DNA of 64,000 nucleotides from Fuerstiella marisgermanici (GCF_001983935.1 NZ_CP017641.1:6481001-6545000); one strand, 5' to 3'; shown: positions 55,181 to 64,000, counted from the stretch's first letter. The notes: generated by a model from the letters alone, not told the origin. Translations and numbers: made by a program.

Positions 55181-58138
55181 TCAACATTTCACGGCGACGC
55201 CACGACCGTCACAAATCGGTCGGAACTCTGAGCGTCCATCAACTGCTTCGGAATTCCAGAATCTCAGATCGATATCGCTCCCGACGGCTGTTTCACCGGG
55301 CCGGGCAGCTTGCAGCAGCTGACTCAGAAGGTCGACCGCCGGACCCAGGTAGTCAAGGTGCCCATGAATCAGACTCACATTCATCACGCCAGCATTCACG
55401 GCACAGTAAACGTCCCAGGCGGGTGTGGCGTTAAATTCAGTGACCATGTCATGAAGTGTTTGAGCACAGCGCAATGCGTCGTCTGTATTAATGAAGGCCA
55501 TCAATGCACCGTGACCTGAGATCTTTATCCACGTACCGTTGTGGCGCGTGCAGTATTCACTCAGTTGTCGCAAGTGCGCTTCAAACATTCGTTCGGCGAT
55601 CGCATCATCGTTCGTGCTAAGTAGCTCGCCAGACGGTCTTGCGCTGGTCTGCAGCAAAGAGACTGTCGTGACAGACGCCAGTTGAGTTTGGTCCAGCGAC
55701 TGGCCGGGAAAGAGTTCGCGGAACAACGGCAGACCGAATGCTGCATTGGCGGAGAACGTGTTACCGGGCGGGTCGGATCGTTCGACGCGTACCACGACGT
55801 CGCGATCGAAATCGTTGTTGAGCGTCAGTCGTTGTCCGCCAGCAGGCAGCACGACTTGCTGTTGCCAGTCGGCGTCCTGTTTCAGCCGCAGGCTCAGATG
55901 GCGAGCATCAGTCAGCACCGTTGTGTCCGGGGCGTCGTCGCCCGGATTTCGCTGCTTGATGACACATGCAACGGTGTCGTCTTCGCGACGGTGTTGAGTG
56001 CCGCTCAGGATCCTGGATTCAATAGCGACGCCACTGTTACGCACGGTAAACGTCAGTGACTGTGCCAGTTGCGGACCGCGAATGCAGTAGATCCCCGCTG
56101 CCAGTGACAGCCCGACGTCCAGTGTTTCGCCCGGCTCAAGCTTGATCTGCGCGACAACATGTGGTGAATGGGCGGGCGACCCGATGCAGTATTTTCCTGT
56201 GTCGCTGCTGCGTACCTGTGGATGGGCGCGAAAGATCAGTTCCACGCCGTTAAGCAAATCCACGTCGAAGTCGGTGTTACACGCTTCGCAGAAATCGTGG
56301 TCCCGCACCATTCGCATAATATCATAGGTTTGAGCAGCCACGCGGCACGCGGGGCAGATCACGTCCCATGTCAGTTCCAGCAGGCCGCTTTTCGCCCCTC
56401 GCAGCAGGACGGCCATCGTTTGGTCGAACGGTTGGTTCAGTCGTCGAGCTAACTCCAGGGGTCGAATGTGGCCGACTTCTTGCGCCGGTGCGATGCGAAC
56501 GAATTCTGTGATCAATCGCAGTGTCTCGCGGTCGACGTTCTGCGATTGGAGTTGCGCTGTGAGTTCTTTTAGGCGACTTTGCTGCTGGCGGCTGATTGCG
56601 GATTCGGCTTCAAAGGCATCACGCGTCGCATCAGCCCCGCGCGTATCGGAAAGAGTTGCGTCGATGCGCTGGTAGACTCGTGTTAGCGATCGCCGAGTTT
56701 CTACTCCCATTTTGTACCTGGCGAACTGCCGCCCAAACCACCCTCGCCCTTCGACTTCCAGGCTGTGGACAAGTCGTGTGCGGCCATCAACCGTGGGAAA
56801 GAATTCGACCACGCTGCTGAACCATTTTAGCGGCCCGCGTTCGAATTCCCGCAACACGCCCATGCGGCGTTGTTCGATCCATTCGAACGCATGTTCCCGC
56901 CACCTCATCGCCATGCCCGCGATCCGCACGTTGGCGAACCGCTGTGATTCACCGTTCGGGCCGATCGTCGTGGTGTAGCGAACTGCAGGCAGGCCGATGG
57001 CTCGATTCAGGCGTTCCGTGTTGGAAACGAAGGGCCAGAGTTCGGCAGGCGAAGAAGCCAGTTTCCATTCAAACCGAAACGTCTGCCGTTGGTCGCTGTC
57101 GCCGGAAGGCAGCGCCGGATGCACGACGATACTGGTGGCTTCACCTCGTTGCAGGCGTTGCAAATCGGCCAGCAGTTCTGCTGCTGAGGGGTAGCGGAGA
57201 TCGGGACGTTTTTGCAGGCAACGGGCCACCACCTGGCTGATACCTTCGCTGATGTCTGAGTGGAGCGAACGCGTGTCTGGTGGGACTTCGTGGCGATGCA
57301 GTTCTGCCAGCTTCAACATGTCGTCTGACGGAAACGGGGGCCGCCCTGTCAGCATGGCAAACAACGTGGCTCCCAGTGAATACACGTCAGACCGCACGTC
57401 AAGCTGGTCACGATTCGAAAACTGTTCCGGCGACATGTACAGCGGCGTGCCCAGCATGGTGTTGGCTCGTGTCAACGCCATCGATTGTGTTTGCTGAGTG
57501 TGCCGAGCGAGGCCGAAGTCGGTGAGCTTCACGACGAACTGGTCGTCGCTGGCAGAATCGGCCGAGTTTTCGTTGCCGCCGAGCAATATGTTATCGGGCT
57601 TGATGTCGCGGTGAATGATTTTCAGCTCGCTGATATCCACCAGCGCCTGAGCCACATCGGCCGCTATGTTCAGCGCCGTTTTTTCGGTTAGACGCTTTCG
57701 TTTTTTCAGGAGCGCCGCGACGGATTGACCGGTCACGAGTTCGGCAACAAGAAATGGCCAGTCGCCATCGATCCGGACGTCCCGCAGCCTGGTGATGAAC
57801 GGACTATTCGCTTCCGCCAGTAACCTCGCTTCTTTTTCGAACCGCAAGATAGCATCGTGTTGCCGCGCGAAGCTGGCGTCCAGAACTTTCACCGCGACCA
57901 GTTCGCCGGTTTCTGTATTTCGCGATTTGTAAACGGAACCCATCGCTCCGGCACCGAGGCGTTCCAGAAGCTGGTACTGCTGTAGCATCCGGCCACTTAA
58001 AAGGTCGTCGGCCCTTGATCCTTCCAGCATGTCTCGCAGTCGCTGGACCCCGGCCGCTTCCGGCACACCGCCCGTATCGTGAAACGGCGGCGTCATGTCG
58101 AAGCTGTCGGTGTCAGCGCTGGGACTCGATGACTTCAT
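55181..58138 (-). CDS. Ser/Thr protein kinase fused to a degenerate adenylate-cyclase-like domain
   Basis: The 985-residue product starts at ATG 58138. The kinase domain spans about 50-320: LGAGAMGSVYKSR, AVKVL, IIHRDIKPDNILL, LTDFGLAR and MSPEQF, all canonical. A SRPBCC-like lipid-binding-type domain follows ('FRFEWKLASSPAELWPFVSN'). Next comes a helical plus CPAC...CEAC zinc-binding region of the DUF5939 type, then a C-terminal class III cyclase-like domain. That domain keeps 'YLGPAVDLLSQLLQAARPGE' but lacks the first metal Asp (the F-D-I segment reads TVSLLQTSARP). It also has GHG where KxxGDG is expected. It is probably a regulatory pseudocyclase. The gene is divergent from the sigma-factor gene. 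Confidence 0.85.
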   Translation of the reverse strand: MKSSSPSADTDSFDMTPPFHDTGGVPEAAGVQRLRDMLEGSRADDLLSGRMLQQYQLLERLGAGAMGSVYKSRNTETGELVAVKVLDASFARQHDAILRFEKEARLLAEANSPFITRLRDVRIDGDWPFLVAELVTGQSVAALLKKRKRLTEKTALNIAADVAQALVDISELKIIHRDIKPDNILLGGNENSADSASDDQFVVKLTDFGLARHTQQTQSMALTRANTMLGTPLYMSPEQFSNRDQLDVRSDVYSLGATLFAMLTGRPPFPSDDMLKLAELHRHEVPPDTRSLHSDISEGISQVVARCLQKRPDLRYPSAAELLADLQRLQRGEATSIVVHPALPSGDSDQRQTFRFEWKLASSPAELWPFVSNTERLNRAIGLPAVRYTTTIGPNGESQRFANVRIAGMAMRWREHAFEWIEQRRMGVLREFERGPLKWFSSVVEFFPTVDGRTRLVHSLEVEGRGWFGRQFARYKMGVETRRSLTRVYQRIDATLSDTRGADATRDAFEAESAISRQQQSRLKELTAQLQSQNVDRETLRLITEFVRIAPAQEVGHIRPLELARRLNQPFDQTMAVLLRGAKSGLLELTWDVICPACRVAAQTYDIMRMVRDHDFCEACNTDFDVDLLNGVELIFRAHPQVRSSDTGKYCIGSPAHSPHVVAQIKLEPGETLDVGLSLAAGIYCIRGPQLAQSLTFTVRNSGVAIESRILSGTQHRREDDTVACVIKQRNPGDDAPDTTVLTDARHLSLRLKQDADWQQQVVLPAGGQRLTLNNDFDRDVVVRVERSDPPGNTFSANAAFGLPLFRELFPGQSLDQTQLASVTTVSLLQTSARPSGELLSTNDDAIAERMFEAHLRQLSEYCTRHNGTWIKISGHGALMAFINTDDALRCAQTLHDMVTEFNATPAWDVYCAVNAGVMNVSLIHGHLDYLGPAVDLLSQLLQAARPGETAVGSDIDLRFWNSEAVDGRSEFRPICDGRGVAVKC

Positions 58139-58362
58139 GATGCACGGAAAGGGCAGGGGGGAGTGGATCAAGGCCAGAGAAAAAGAGTCGTGCGATGCCG
58201 GTGCCGTCCAAATTAGGGCCAAATTCGGCCGCTCCGACACGCACGACTCGGATTCTACTACGTTTGTCATGGAGAAGTGTTGTCGCTTTGCTTTACAATT
58301 CTTCAGATTGCCGTCGGATCCGCCGTCTCAAGAAGCGGACGTCAACTGAAAGGCGCCCCGCG

Positions 58363-59076
58363 TTGAACACTCCTGCAAAACGACTTAGCGACATCGACAC
58401 CAACTGGACTGAGCTGGGTCTGGCGCGCGGATCGAAAGCCGAAACTCCGGAATCTGTGGAAGCCAGAAAAGCGCTGCTGCATCGTTACGCCGAACCGGTC
58501 TACCAGTATCTGCTCGGCTGCGTCAAAGACGAAAATGTGGCCGATGACCTCGCCCAGGATTTTGCGGTACGTTTTCTGGCCGGTCGCTTTGAAAGCGCGG
58601 ATCGGGATCGCGGACGGTTTCGTGACTTCCTGAAACGATCGTTGAGTAACCTGGCGACGGACTACTTTCGCCGAAAGTCGGCCGAACGAAAATCGCTTCA
58701 GGAATTCTCTTCCCAACCCGCCAAAACCAGCGACGTTGCTCCCGGCTTTGACGACATGTGGCGTGAGGAAGTGCTGAAGCGAGCATGGGAATCACTGCGA
58801 TTGTTACAGGATTCGTCCGCCTCGCCCGTGTATTCCGTCCTGCGTTACCGGGCTGAGTTTCCAGACGCGTCTGCCGCAGACATGGCGTCGGCGTTCAGCG
58901 AGCTTCTGAACCGCGATGGACTCACAGAAGACTGGGTTCGTCAAACACTACATCGGGCACGAAAGAAGTTCGGCAAGCTGCTTCGCGAAGAAGTCGCACG
59001 CACAGTCGGCAGCACCGAATCCGCCGCAATCGATGATGAGCTACGAGAACTTGGCCTGCACGTCTACTGCGACTGA
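58363..59076 (+). CDS. ECF-like RNA polymerase sigma factor
   Basis: The product is about 237 residues. Region 2 includes 'LLHRYAEPVYQYLLGCVKDE' and 'VADDLAQDFAVRFLAGRFES', then 'GRFRDFLKRSLSNLATDYFR'. Region 4 has the helix-turn-helix-like 'LNRDGLTEDWVRQTLHRARK'. No ATG fits the start; TTG 58363 is proposed because the frame further upstream is unlike the family. It is divergent from the kinase-cyclase gene, sharing 224 bp of upstream sequence. Planctomycete ECF sigma factors are often paired with Ser/Thr kinases, so the kinase may regulate it. Confidence 0.82.
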   Translation: MNTPAKRLSDIDTNWTELGLARGSKAETPESVEARKALLHRYAEPVYQYLLGCVKDENVADDLAQDFAVRFLAGRFESADRDRGRFRDFLKRSLSNLATDYFRRKSAERKSLQEFSSQPAKTSDVAPGFDDMWREEVLKRAWESLRLLQDSSASPVYSVLRYRAEFPDASAADMASAFSELLNRDGLTEDWVRQTLHRARKKFGKLLREEVARTVGSTESAAIDDELRELGLHVYCD

Positions 59077-59193
59077 CCGTCTGTGCAAGTACGGTTATTG
59101 TGCGAGCTGCGATCTATGGGCAATTCGAAAATACGCACTGTCGCGTCGGTGCGAACCCTGGCAGAGGTCTTGGTATGACGCTCCAGCTGGGCT

Positions 59194-60372
59194 TCAGTCT
59201 TCCGCAGCGTACCTCACCTGGGCTCGTCCCACCAACAGTGGATCCACTGAACCTATCGTGTCGAGGTTCTTGTTGTCGTATGGCAGGCTGTGCAGCACAT
59301 AACGCAACGCGTTTAGACGAGCTCGCTTCTTGCAGTCTGATTTCACGACGGTCCATGGAGCCTCAACACTGTCGGTATACTGAAACATGGCCTCCTTGGC
59401 TTTGGTGTATTCGTCCCACATGTCCAGTGATGCCAGGTCGATCGGCGACAGTTTCCACTGCTTTAACGGATGCCGTTCACGTTCTTTAAATCGCCGTCGC
59501 TGTTCTTTCCGGCTGACGGAAAACCAGAACTTCGTCAGGTGAATGCCGCTGCGAACCAGATTACGTTCGAACTCAGGCACTTGACGCATGAATTCGTTGT
59601 ACTCTTCCTGGTCACAAAACCCCATAACCCGTTCCACGCCCGCGCGGTTATACCATGACCGATCGAACAGAATAATTTCGCCGCGCGTCGGAAGGTGCTC
59701 TACATAACGCTGAAAGTACCATTGTCCCTGCTCGGTGACCGTCGGTTTTTCCAGAGCGACAACGCGGGCACCACGAGGATTCAGGTGTTCCATAAATCGC
59801 TTGATGGTGCCTCCTTTGCCTGCTGCATCGCGGCCCTCAAAAAGAATGACAACTCGTTCGCCCGTCTTTTTCACCCATTGTTGCAGCTTCAATAATTCGA
59901 CCTGCAGTTTGTATTTTTGCTTCTCATAGGCTTTGCGAGTCATCAGGTTGCGATAGGGATACCCCCCGCTGCGCCAGCTTGCTGACAGCATATCATCCGG
60001 AGCCGGGCCAGCTTCGTTAACTGGAACTTCATTCTGCCCCAACAATGCGTTTCGCAACACGGCCGCGTCATCGGAAGATGTACCTTCCATCACTGCGTGC
60101 AGCACCTTTGCCAGCGTATTCACATCATGCGGCGGAACACCACTGATGATATCTTTGACAGCCGTAATCTTTGCTTCCTGAGCGGCCAGGATCGATTCCG
60201 AAACCGTAAACCGTTCGATGCCGGCCGGAGTGACCGACGGAGATGTGTCGCCCTGGCTGGCTTTTCGAGGAGATGCCTGACCGTTGGCCTTCGCCTTGCT
60301 GCGAGGAGATCGCTTCTTGCTTTTTGGCTTTCCGGTGCCTTTAGATTCGGTTTCTGATTTGTTGTTGCTCAT
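59194..60372 (-). CDS. Polyphosphate kinase 2 family protein
   Basis: The 392-residue product starts at ATG 60372. The first 60 residues are lysine/serine-rich (KGTGKPKSKKRSPRSKAKAN). The PPK2 core has Walker A FEGRDAAGKGGTIKRF (near residue 178), 'HLNPRGARVVALEKPTVTEQ', 'EIILFDRSWYNRAGVERVMG' with the Walker B and lid regions, and 'HLTKFWFSVSRKEQRRRF'. PPK2 enzymes phosphorylate nucleoside mono- or diphosphates from polyphosphate. The one-domain length favours the ADP- or GDP-phosphorylating class I, but the class is not proved. It faces the sigma-factor gene convergently. Confidence 0.94.
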   Translation of the reverse strand: MSNNKSETESKGTGKPKSKKRSPRSKAKANGQASPRKASQGDTSPSVTPAGIERFTVSESILAAQEAKITAVKDIISGVPPHDVNTLAKVLHAVMEGTSSDDAAVLRNALLGQNEVPVNEAGPAPDDMLSASWRSGGYPYRNLMTRKAYEKQKYKLQVELLKLQQWVKKTGERVVILFEGRDAAGKGGTIKRFMEHLNPRGARVVALEKPTVTEQGQWYFQRYVEHLPTRGEIILFDRSWYNRAGVERVMGFCDQEEYNEFMRQVPEFERNLVRSGIHLTKFWFSVSRKEQRRRFKERERHPLKQWKLSPIDLASLDMWDEYTKAKEAMFQYTDSVEAPWTVVKSDCKKRARLNALRYVLHSLPYDNKNLDTIGSVDPLLVGRAQVRYAAED

Positions 60373-60852
60373 GATAGATAGCTTCGCGGAACGGCTTTGA
60401 GCTTGCGATTGAACGGTCAGGCCATTGTGCCGTCGGTGGAAGCGAGGCACAACATGCTGTTCAGCGCCCGCCGCCGTTTCCTGAATGAATGCGGGACCTC
60501 ACCTTCCGGAGGACTGAGAAATGTGCGAATAGGCACAGGTTGCACCGGGCGGTGACACTCGACTGGTCGATCTATGGCCGCTGTTGGTGTTTGTGCCGTC
60601 GTGGAAACAGCATGTTCGCCGATGCCTGTTCCGTGCCCATTGCACGAGGCCGTATGTGACGTACGCTTCGACACGCTGGTTCGTGGTTACGAACGCGATA
60701 TCTGCGACACTCTGCGATATCGCGGCAGGCGTTCTCGTATCGGCAAACAATTACCGAGCCGCTTGCTTTTAAATGTCCGCCCTCGTCGTTCCTCGTCGGT
60801 GGCGTGCGTTGTCGATAAAACCAATGGGTTCGTTTGAAGGTAACGGATCGAA
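60373..60852. other. Intergenic region
   Basis: These 480 bp lie between the start of PPK2 (minus) and a small plus-strand membrane-protein frame. No RNA gene, repeat-family copy or supported ORF was recognised. Confidence 0.35.
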
Positions 60853-61065
60853 ATGATGCTCGTGATGATTAAAGCATGGATTTCAACGATTTGCATATTG
60901 GGGGTAGCGATGTCAATCGTGGTCGCCTTACGTCGTTATCACGATTCAACGGCCTTGACCGTTTTGCTCACTGTTTTCTCAATCGTGTTTTCCAACATGG
61001 TCGGTGAACGGCTATTCCGATTCTTCAATCATCAGGCGATCGAACGGGACGCAAAACGCGATTAA
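60853..61065 (+). CDS. Possible small membrane protein (70 residues)
   Basis: ATG 60853 opens MMLVMIKAWISTICILGVAM..., with one hydrophobic helix at the start, a basic turn (VALRRYHDST), a second hydrophobic stretch (ALTVLLTVFSIVFSNMVG) and a charged C-terminus. The layout is like a two-helix hairpin protein. No family was recognised. It is isolated, with long gaps on both sides, so it could also be chance. Confidence 0.45.
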   Translation: MMLVMIKAWISTICILGVAMSIVVALRRYHDSTALTVLLTVFSIVFSNMVGERLFRFFNHQAIERDAKRD

Positions 61066-61395
61066 GTGTGACGCAGTTCACGTCGCCTTTGCTGGCCATT
61101 CATTTGCGCAATCGATTGAATCTGCTTCTGTCCCGCCGCAGGGCGTCATCTTGCGGCTTGTTCAAGCGGCCGGGCTTCATGGCCGCCGGAGTGCCTCAAA
61201 ACTGCGATTCCGCTGACACTTTAGTGGCGGAAGGAGTGTGTGGACGTCGATCCTGTCGGTTGTCAGACTCCTTGAACGAGTTTTGTGTGGGCCAGTTCTG
61301 CTTGTTTTTCAACAGCGACATTGCGCCCCGTTTTCATTCGCCGGCCGCAACAGTCAGCAAGGCACACGCGGCCAACCAGACACAAAGGGCCAACG
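61066..61395. other. Intergenic region upstream of the Stv-like gene
   Basis: These 330 bp contain no supported gene or repeat-family copy. The promoter of the downstream gene should be here, but no clear boxes were identified. Confidence 0.35.
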
Positions 61396-62382
61396 ATGTC
61401 TTGGGGAAAATCGGATCAGGATCGCATTCAACACACTCTGGACTACATAAAGCGAGTGTCCGCGACCAATCACCAGTTGCTGATTGACTACGTGAATGGC
61501 AATTCGGTCTTCAGCGCAGCGACAATCAGTAAGGCTTTATCGCTAAAGCTGTCTCGCTTCGGTCGCGGTGGAACCACTCAGTCACAGCGACATGCGATTC
61601 GAGGATGTATTCTGACTCGCTTGGCCGCCGAATCGCCTGCGTCGACGGCTGTCGCGACAGCGTGGAAGAACACGTACAAGACGCAGACGGAAGACGCTCT
61701 TAAAATGCAGATCGCGCGGTATCTGGGCCAGCTTCGGGGGGCGACTGCATTGCCCAAGAGCAAGCCAAAGTCGCCATCCGGTCCAGCGGCATACGGGTTG
61801 TCAGCCGAGAGTCTTCAGGCAATCAAGGGCGGATTGTCGGCACCGAAGGCTGTTTCTTCTTCGACATCAGCGACCGACGCCGGCCCGCCTCCTGCGCCGA
61901 CTGCGGCGTTGGCGGCAAAGAAGACGTACTTTGAAAAGTTATCGCGTTCGAACATCGTGCTGTCCGGTCACGGTTCGTGGCCAGCACCCTTTCGGAAGGT
62001 CCGCCTGAAGCCTCAACAAAAACTGTGCTGTTACTGCAGACAGTTCTATCCGTTAGGCAACGATGTTGGGCAGCTGATCGACAGTCGTCAGTTTCCAGTG
62101 CCGGAAGAAGAGTTTCCCGGAGGCAGCGAAGTCTGCGACTACATGTTGCACAATAAGGATACGCTAAAGCTGCTCAACCACTCGGTCGGCGACGCGAAGT
62201 TCATCACGGTGACAACGGATACTCCGATCAGCACCTTCATTAACAATCCGGCATACGTAGACGCCACGTTTCACTTTGCGGCCTGCCGAGTTGTGTCAAA
62301 AGGGAACAAGCTGGGCTGTCCCGTTCACCGCGTTTGGGAACCGTACGTTCAGGGGCAACCATTGCCGTGCGTGCTGCGGTAG
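61396..62382 (+). CDS. Protein with a putative Stv-adhesin-like C-terminal domain
   Basis: The 328-residue product starts at ATG 61396 (MSWGKSDQDRIQHTLDYIKR) without signal peptide. An N-terminal helical region (1-115) and an Ala/Pro/Ser-rich linker (about 125-175) lead to a C-terminal domain beginning 'RSNIVLSGHGSWPAPFRKVR' and 'LKPQQKLCCYCRQFYPLGND'. That opening looks like the short 'putative adhesin Stv' domain, which is often at the C-terminus of effector or toxin-like proteins. An N-terminal region that varies plus a conserved C-terminal domain fits such an architecture, but the assignment rests on a short motif. No immunity-type neighbour was recognised. The frame upstream to 61285 is not supported. 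Confidence 0.5.
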   Translation: MSWGKSDQDRIQHTLDYIKRVSATNHQLLIDYVNGNSVFSAATISKALSLKLSRFGRGGTTQSQRHAIRGCILTRLAAESPASTAVATAWKNTYKTQTEDALKMQIARYLGQLRGATALPKSKPKSPSGPAAYGLSAESLQAIKGGLSAPKAVSSSTSATDAGPPPAPTAALAAKKTYFEKLSRSNIVLSGHGSWPAPFRKVRLKPQQKLCCYCRQFYPLGNDVGQLIDSRQFPVPEEEFPGGSEVCDYMLHNKDTLKLLNHSVGDAKFITVTTDTPISTFINNPAYVDATFHFAACRVVSKGNKLGCPVHRVWEPYVQGQPLPCVLR

Positions 62383-62820
62383 AGCGTTCGAGGCGGAGGG
62401 GGTGGCATAGCGCCGACGCCCCTGCCGGTTTCTCTCGACGAATCCGGGAAGACTCACATCGCGCTCGCGACTCTACAGCGTTTCACGCTGACTTGTGGCC
62501 GCGGAAATGGGTTTGGGTCCTACGTGGGCCGGTTCCCACGAGCCAGAACCGTCCACAACAAAACGTAAATTGCTCTAGACATGCGCACGTGCCGTTCATT
62601 GCCCCGCACTTTTGAAGGGCGGGCGGTTCTCAGCTACAGGTGCGCTTCAGGTTGAAGAGCAGTCTGCATGTTGGGGTGGAGTACCACGCCCGCACGATCC
62701 TTCACGAGCGGCCAACGCTTAAAGCAACGTTTCGATGTGAAATTTCCTCTTCCCACCGCCTGCGCTCAAAGTGTTGAGACCTCAGGCGGTTCGCGGGTAG
62801 GTTGGAGTTGCCGCCCGGAC
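62383..62820. other. Intergenic region between convergent genes
   Basis: This 438-bp gap lies between the stops of the Stv-like gene and the FnIII protein. It holds one copy of the dispersed repeat (62473-62578). Nothing else was recognised. Confidence 0.5.
62473..62578 (+). repeat. Full copy of the ~105-bp dispersed intergenic repeat
   Basis: It begins CTACAGCGTTTCACGCTGAC, where AGCGT-TTC-ACGCT repeats the small hairpin with a changed loop. It continues TTGTGGCCGCGGAAATGG, has CCCACGAGCCAGAACCGTCC, and ends AAATTGCTCTAG. The two outer blocks match the copy at 27093-27197, while the middle is diverged. Confidence 0.87.
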
Positions 62821-64000
62821 TCACCCCTGCAGCACCATAGCCATGCGGATGGGGTCGGCCATCCATTCGTCCAGCAGCGTTGGGTCGAGTAGCGAGTCGC
62901 CCGATGACACGGGAACTTGTTTCGCAGACTTTCTGGCGGAAGCCGTTGCGTCAGGAGACTCAGACGATGGCTCTTCAGGGCTAAACGTCGCAGACTTGTC
63001 GCTGGCCAGTTCTTCAGTCGTCGTCTTCGATTCCGTGTTGCCTTCAACGATGGACGTCATCGTGATCAGCTGCGAGTCCGAAAGCGATTCGACAACGGCA
63101 AACTTCGCTTCAGAATCGTCGTTCACCGCGCCGACAGAGAAGTCGACGGGAATGCTCCACAGGCCCGAAGTGAATAGATTCGAGTCGGCTTCAATCGCTT
63201 TCACCCACACTCGATAGTTGCCGTTTTCCAAGGCGTTGTCCGGCGTAAACGAGGTTTCTGTGACGAAGTCGTTTCGAATCGTAACCAGCAACGTGTCCAG
63301 ATTCTGAACGTGCAGCACGTAGCGACCCGCACCGGTCACTGGCAACCATGAGATCGTTGGCGGGTTGTTGCTCGACTGTCCAACCGGAGCGGTCACAGTG
63401 GTTCGAATACCGGTCTCGCCCGGCAGACTCCAGCCGCGGTTACCGACGGAATCAGAACTGCGAATCCACCAGCGAATCGGGCCACTGGCCAGATCTGTTG
63501 GAGGCGTGTACGACGTCCCTTGAATGTCGTCGACAACGATGTCGCCAGCCAGAGTGCGGATGAAGATTTCGTACCCAGGAGCTTCCGGAATCGCAGCCCA
63601 TTGGAATTCCGGTCGCGGGTTAAATGTGGGAGTCAACGGGCTGACCAACGTGGGACGAATTTCGAACGTGTTGTCATTCGACCATGGACCGGCCGATCCG
63701 TTCGCATTGAAGGCTCGAACCCAGTACCGATAAAACCCAGCCTCCAGGTCGACGGGCGGCATGTACGACGTCTCTGTCGTCATCGTGTCGTTCAGAAACA
63801 GTCGGGTCTCAGCAGGGGACCGGCGCGTAAACCACACTTCGTAACGAACTGCATCGGTCACTGGCTGCCATGTTAATTCTGGTTGAAGCTCGTCCGGGAA
63901 ACGCGGCACGGCGTCAAGGACCGGAACACCAACGGTATCGTTGTCATTGATAGTGACCGTCGTCTGCCCGGTTGTGACGACTGCTCCCGTGACTGCGGAC
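62821..64000 (-). CDS. C-terminal part of a large secreted protein with FnIII-like repeats (partial)
   Basis: The frame is open to the window edge, so the 5' end lies beyond 64000. The visible part begins 'TVTINDNDTVGVPVLDAVPR', like the end of a Calx-beta domain. About four FnIII-like repeats of roughly 95 residues follow, each with 'LTWQPVTDAVRYEVWF', 'GFYRYWVRAFNANGSAG' or 'ISWLPVTGAGRYVLHVQNLD'. A Ser/Thr/Glu-rich tail ends 'LLDEWMADPIRMAMVLQG'. It is probably a cell-surface or extracellular matrix-type protein. A GTG at 63909 is only an internal codon, not the start. Confidence 0.8.
   Translation of the reverse strand, partial: SAVTGAVVTTGQTTVTINDNDTVGVPVLDAVPRFPDELQPELTWQPVTDAVRYEVWFTRRSPAETRLFLNDTMTTETSYMPPVDLEAGFYRYWVRAFNANGSAGPWSNDNTFEIRPTLVSPLTPTFNPRPEFQWAAIPEAPGYEIFIRTLAGDIVVDDIQGTSYTPPTDLASGPIRWWIRSSDSVGNRGWSLPGETGIRTTVTAPVGQSSNNPPTISWLPVTGAGRYVLHVQNLDTLLVTIRNDFVTETSFTPDNALENGNYRVWVKAIEADSNLFTSGLWSIPVDFSVGAVNDDSEAKFAVVESLSDSQLITMTSIVEGNTESKTTTEELASDKSATFSPEEPSSESPDATASARKSAKQVPVSSGDSLLDPTLLDEWMADPIRMAMVLQG

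Overview
The window looks like chromosomal DNA of a planctomycete (Planctomycetota). The pointers are a PVC-type 'small basic protein', LamG, DUF3604 and NHL secreted proteins, an EF-hand protein, leucine-rich-repeat lipoproteins, a Ser/Thr kinase divergent from an ECF-like sigma factor, a GldF/GldG-type ABC system, a TPR-ExbB-ExbD-ExbD cluster, and weak or absent Shine-Dalgarno sites. No rRNA or tRNA gene was recognised. All functional calls come from reading motifs; no database search was run.

Layout. 1-4922: inverted repeats with DnaA-box-like cores, an LRR lipoprotein, a TMTC-like membrane protein and a LamG/propeller secreted protein, all on the minus strand. 5001-11776: a complete type II-C CRISPR-Cas locus. 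It has a tracrRNA with promoter, anti-repeat and terminator on the minus strand, then cas9, a REP-associated tyrosine transposase (RAYT), cas1, cas2 and a 12-repeat array. Three copies of a GTAG...CTAC bounded palindromic element (REP/BIME-like) sit before cas9, between cas9 and the RAYT, and after the RAYT. They supply the stop codons of both cas9 and the RAYT. 11825-14149: three membrane-protein genes. 14455-23099: two identical 1571-bp IS66-family (single-ORF) elements in opposite orientation. One breaks an OmpH/Skp-like gene and the other a metallophosphoesterase-LamG gene, with an intact DUF3604 gene between them.

23102-35350: a large hybrid histidine kinase, a coiled-coil secreted protein, a Ser/Thr kinase, and a three-gene gliding-type ABC operon (ATPase, GldF-GldG fusion, DUF4340). 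35804-42195: housekeeping genes pdxJ, argS and cmoA, an NHL-repeat protein and a nine-EF-hand protein. 42603-49889: an apparent operon of two TPR proteins, a MotA/TolQ/ExbB channel and two ExbD proteins, probably an envelope energy-transduction machine. 50245-54907: small basic protein with its terminator, MgtC, an MDR reductase, an epimerase, and several very small lipoprotein or membrane genes. 55181-60372: a kinase fused to a degenerate cyclase-like domain, divergent from a sigma factor, then PPK2. 61396-62382: a Stv-adhesin-like protein. 62821-64000: the C-terminal part of a large FnIII-type secreted protein that runs off the window.

Five copies of a separate ~105-bp intergenic repeat are scattered through the window (about 3.1, 5.0, 27.1, 52.3 and 62.5 kb). 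The most unusual part of the window is the way RAYT/REP elements bracket the reading frames of the CRISPR-Cas locus.
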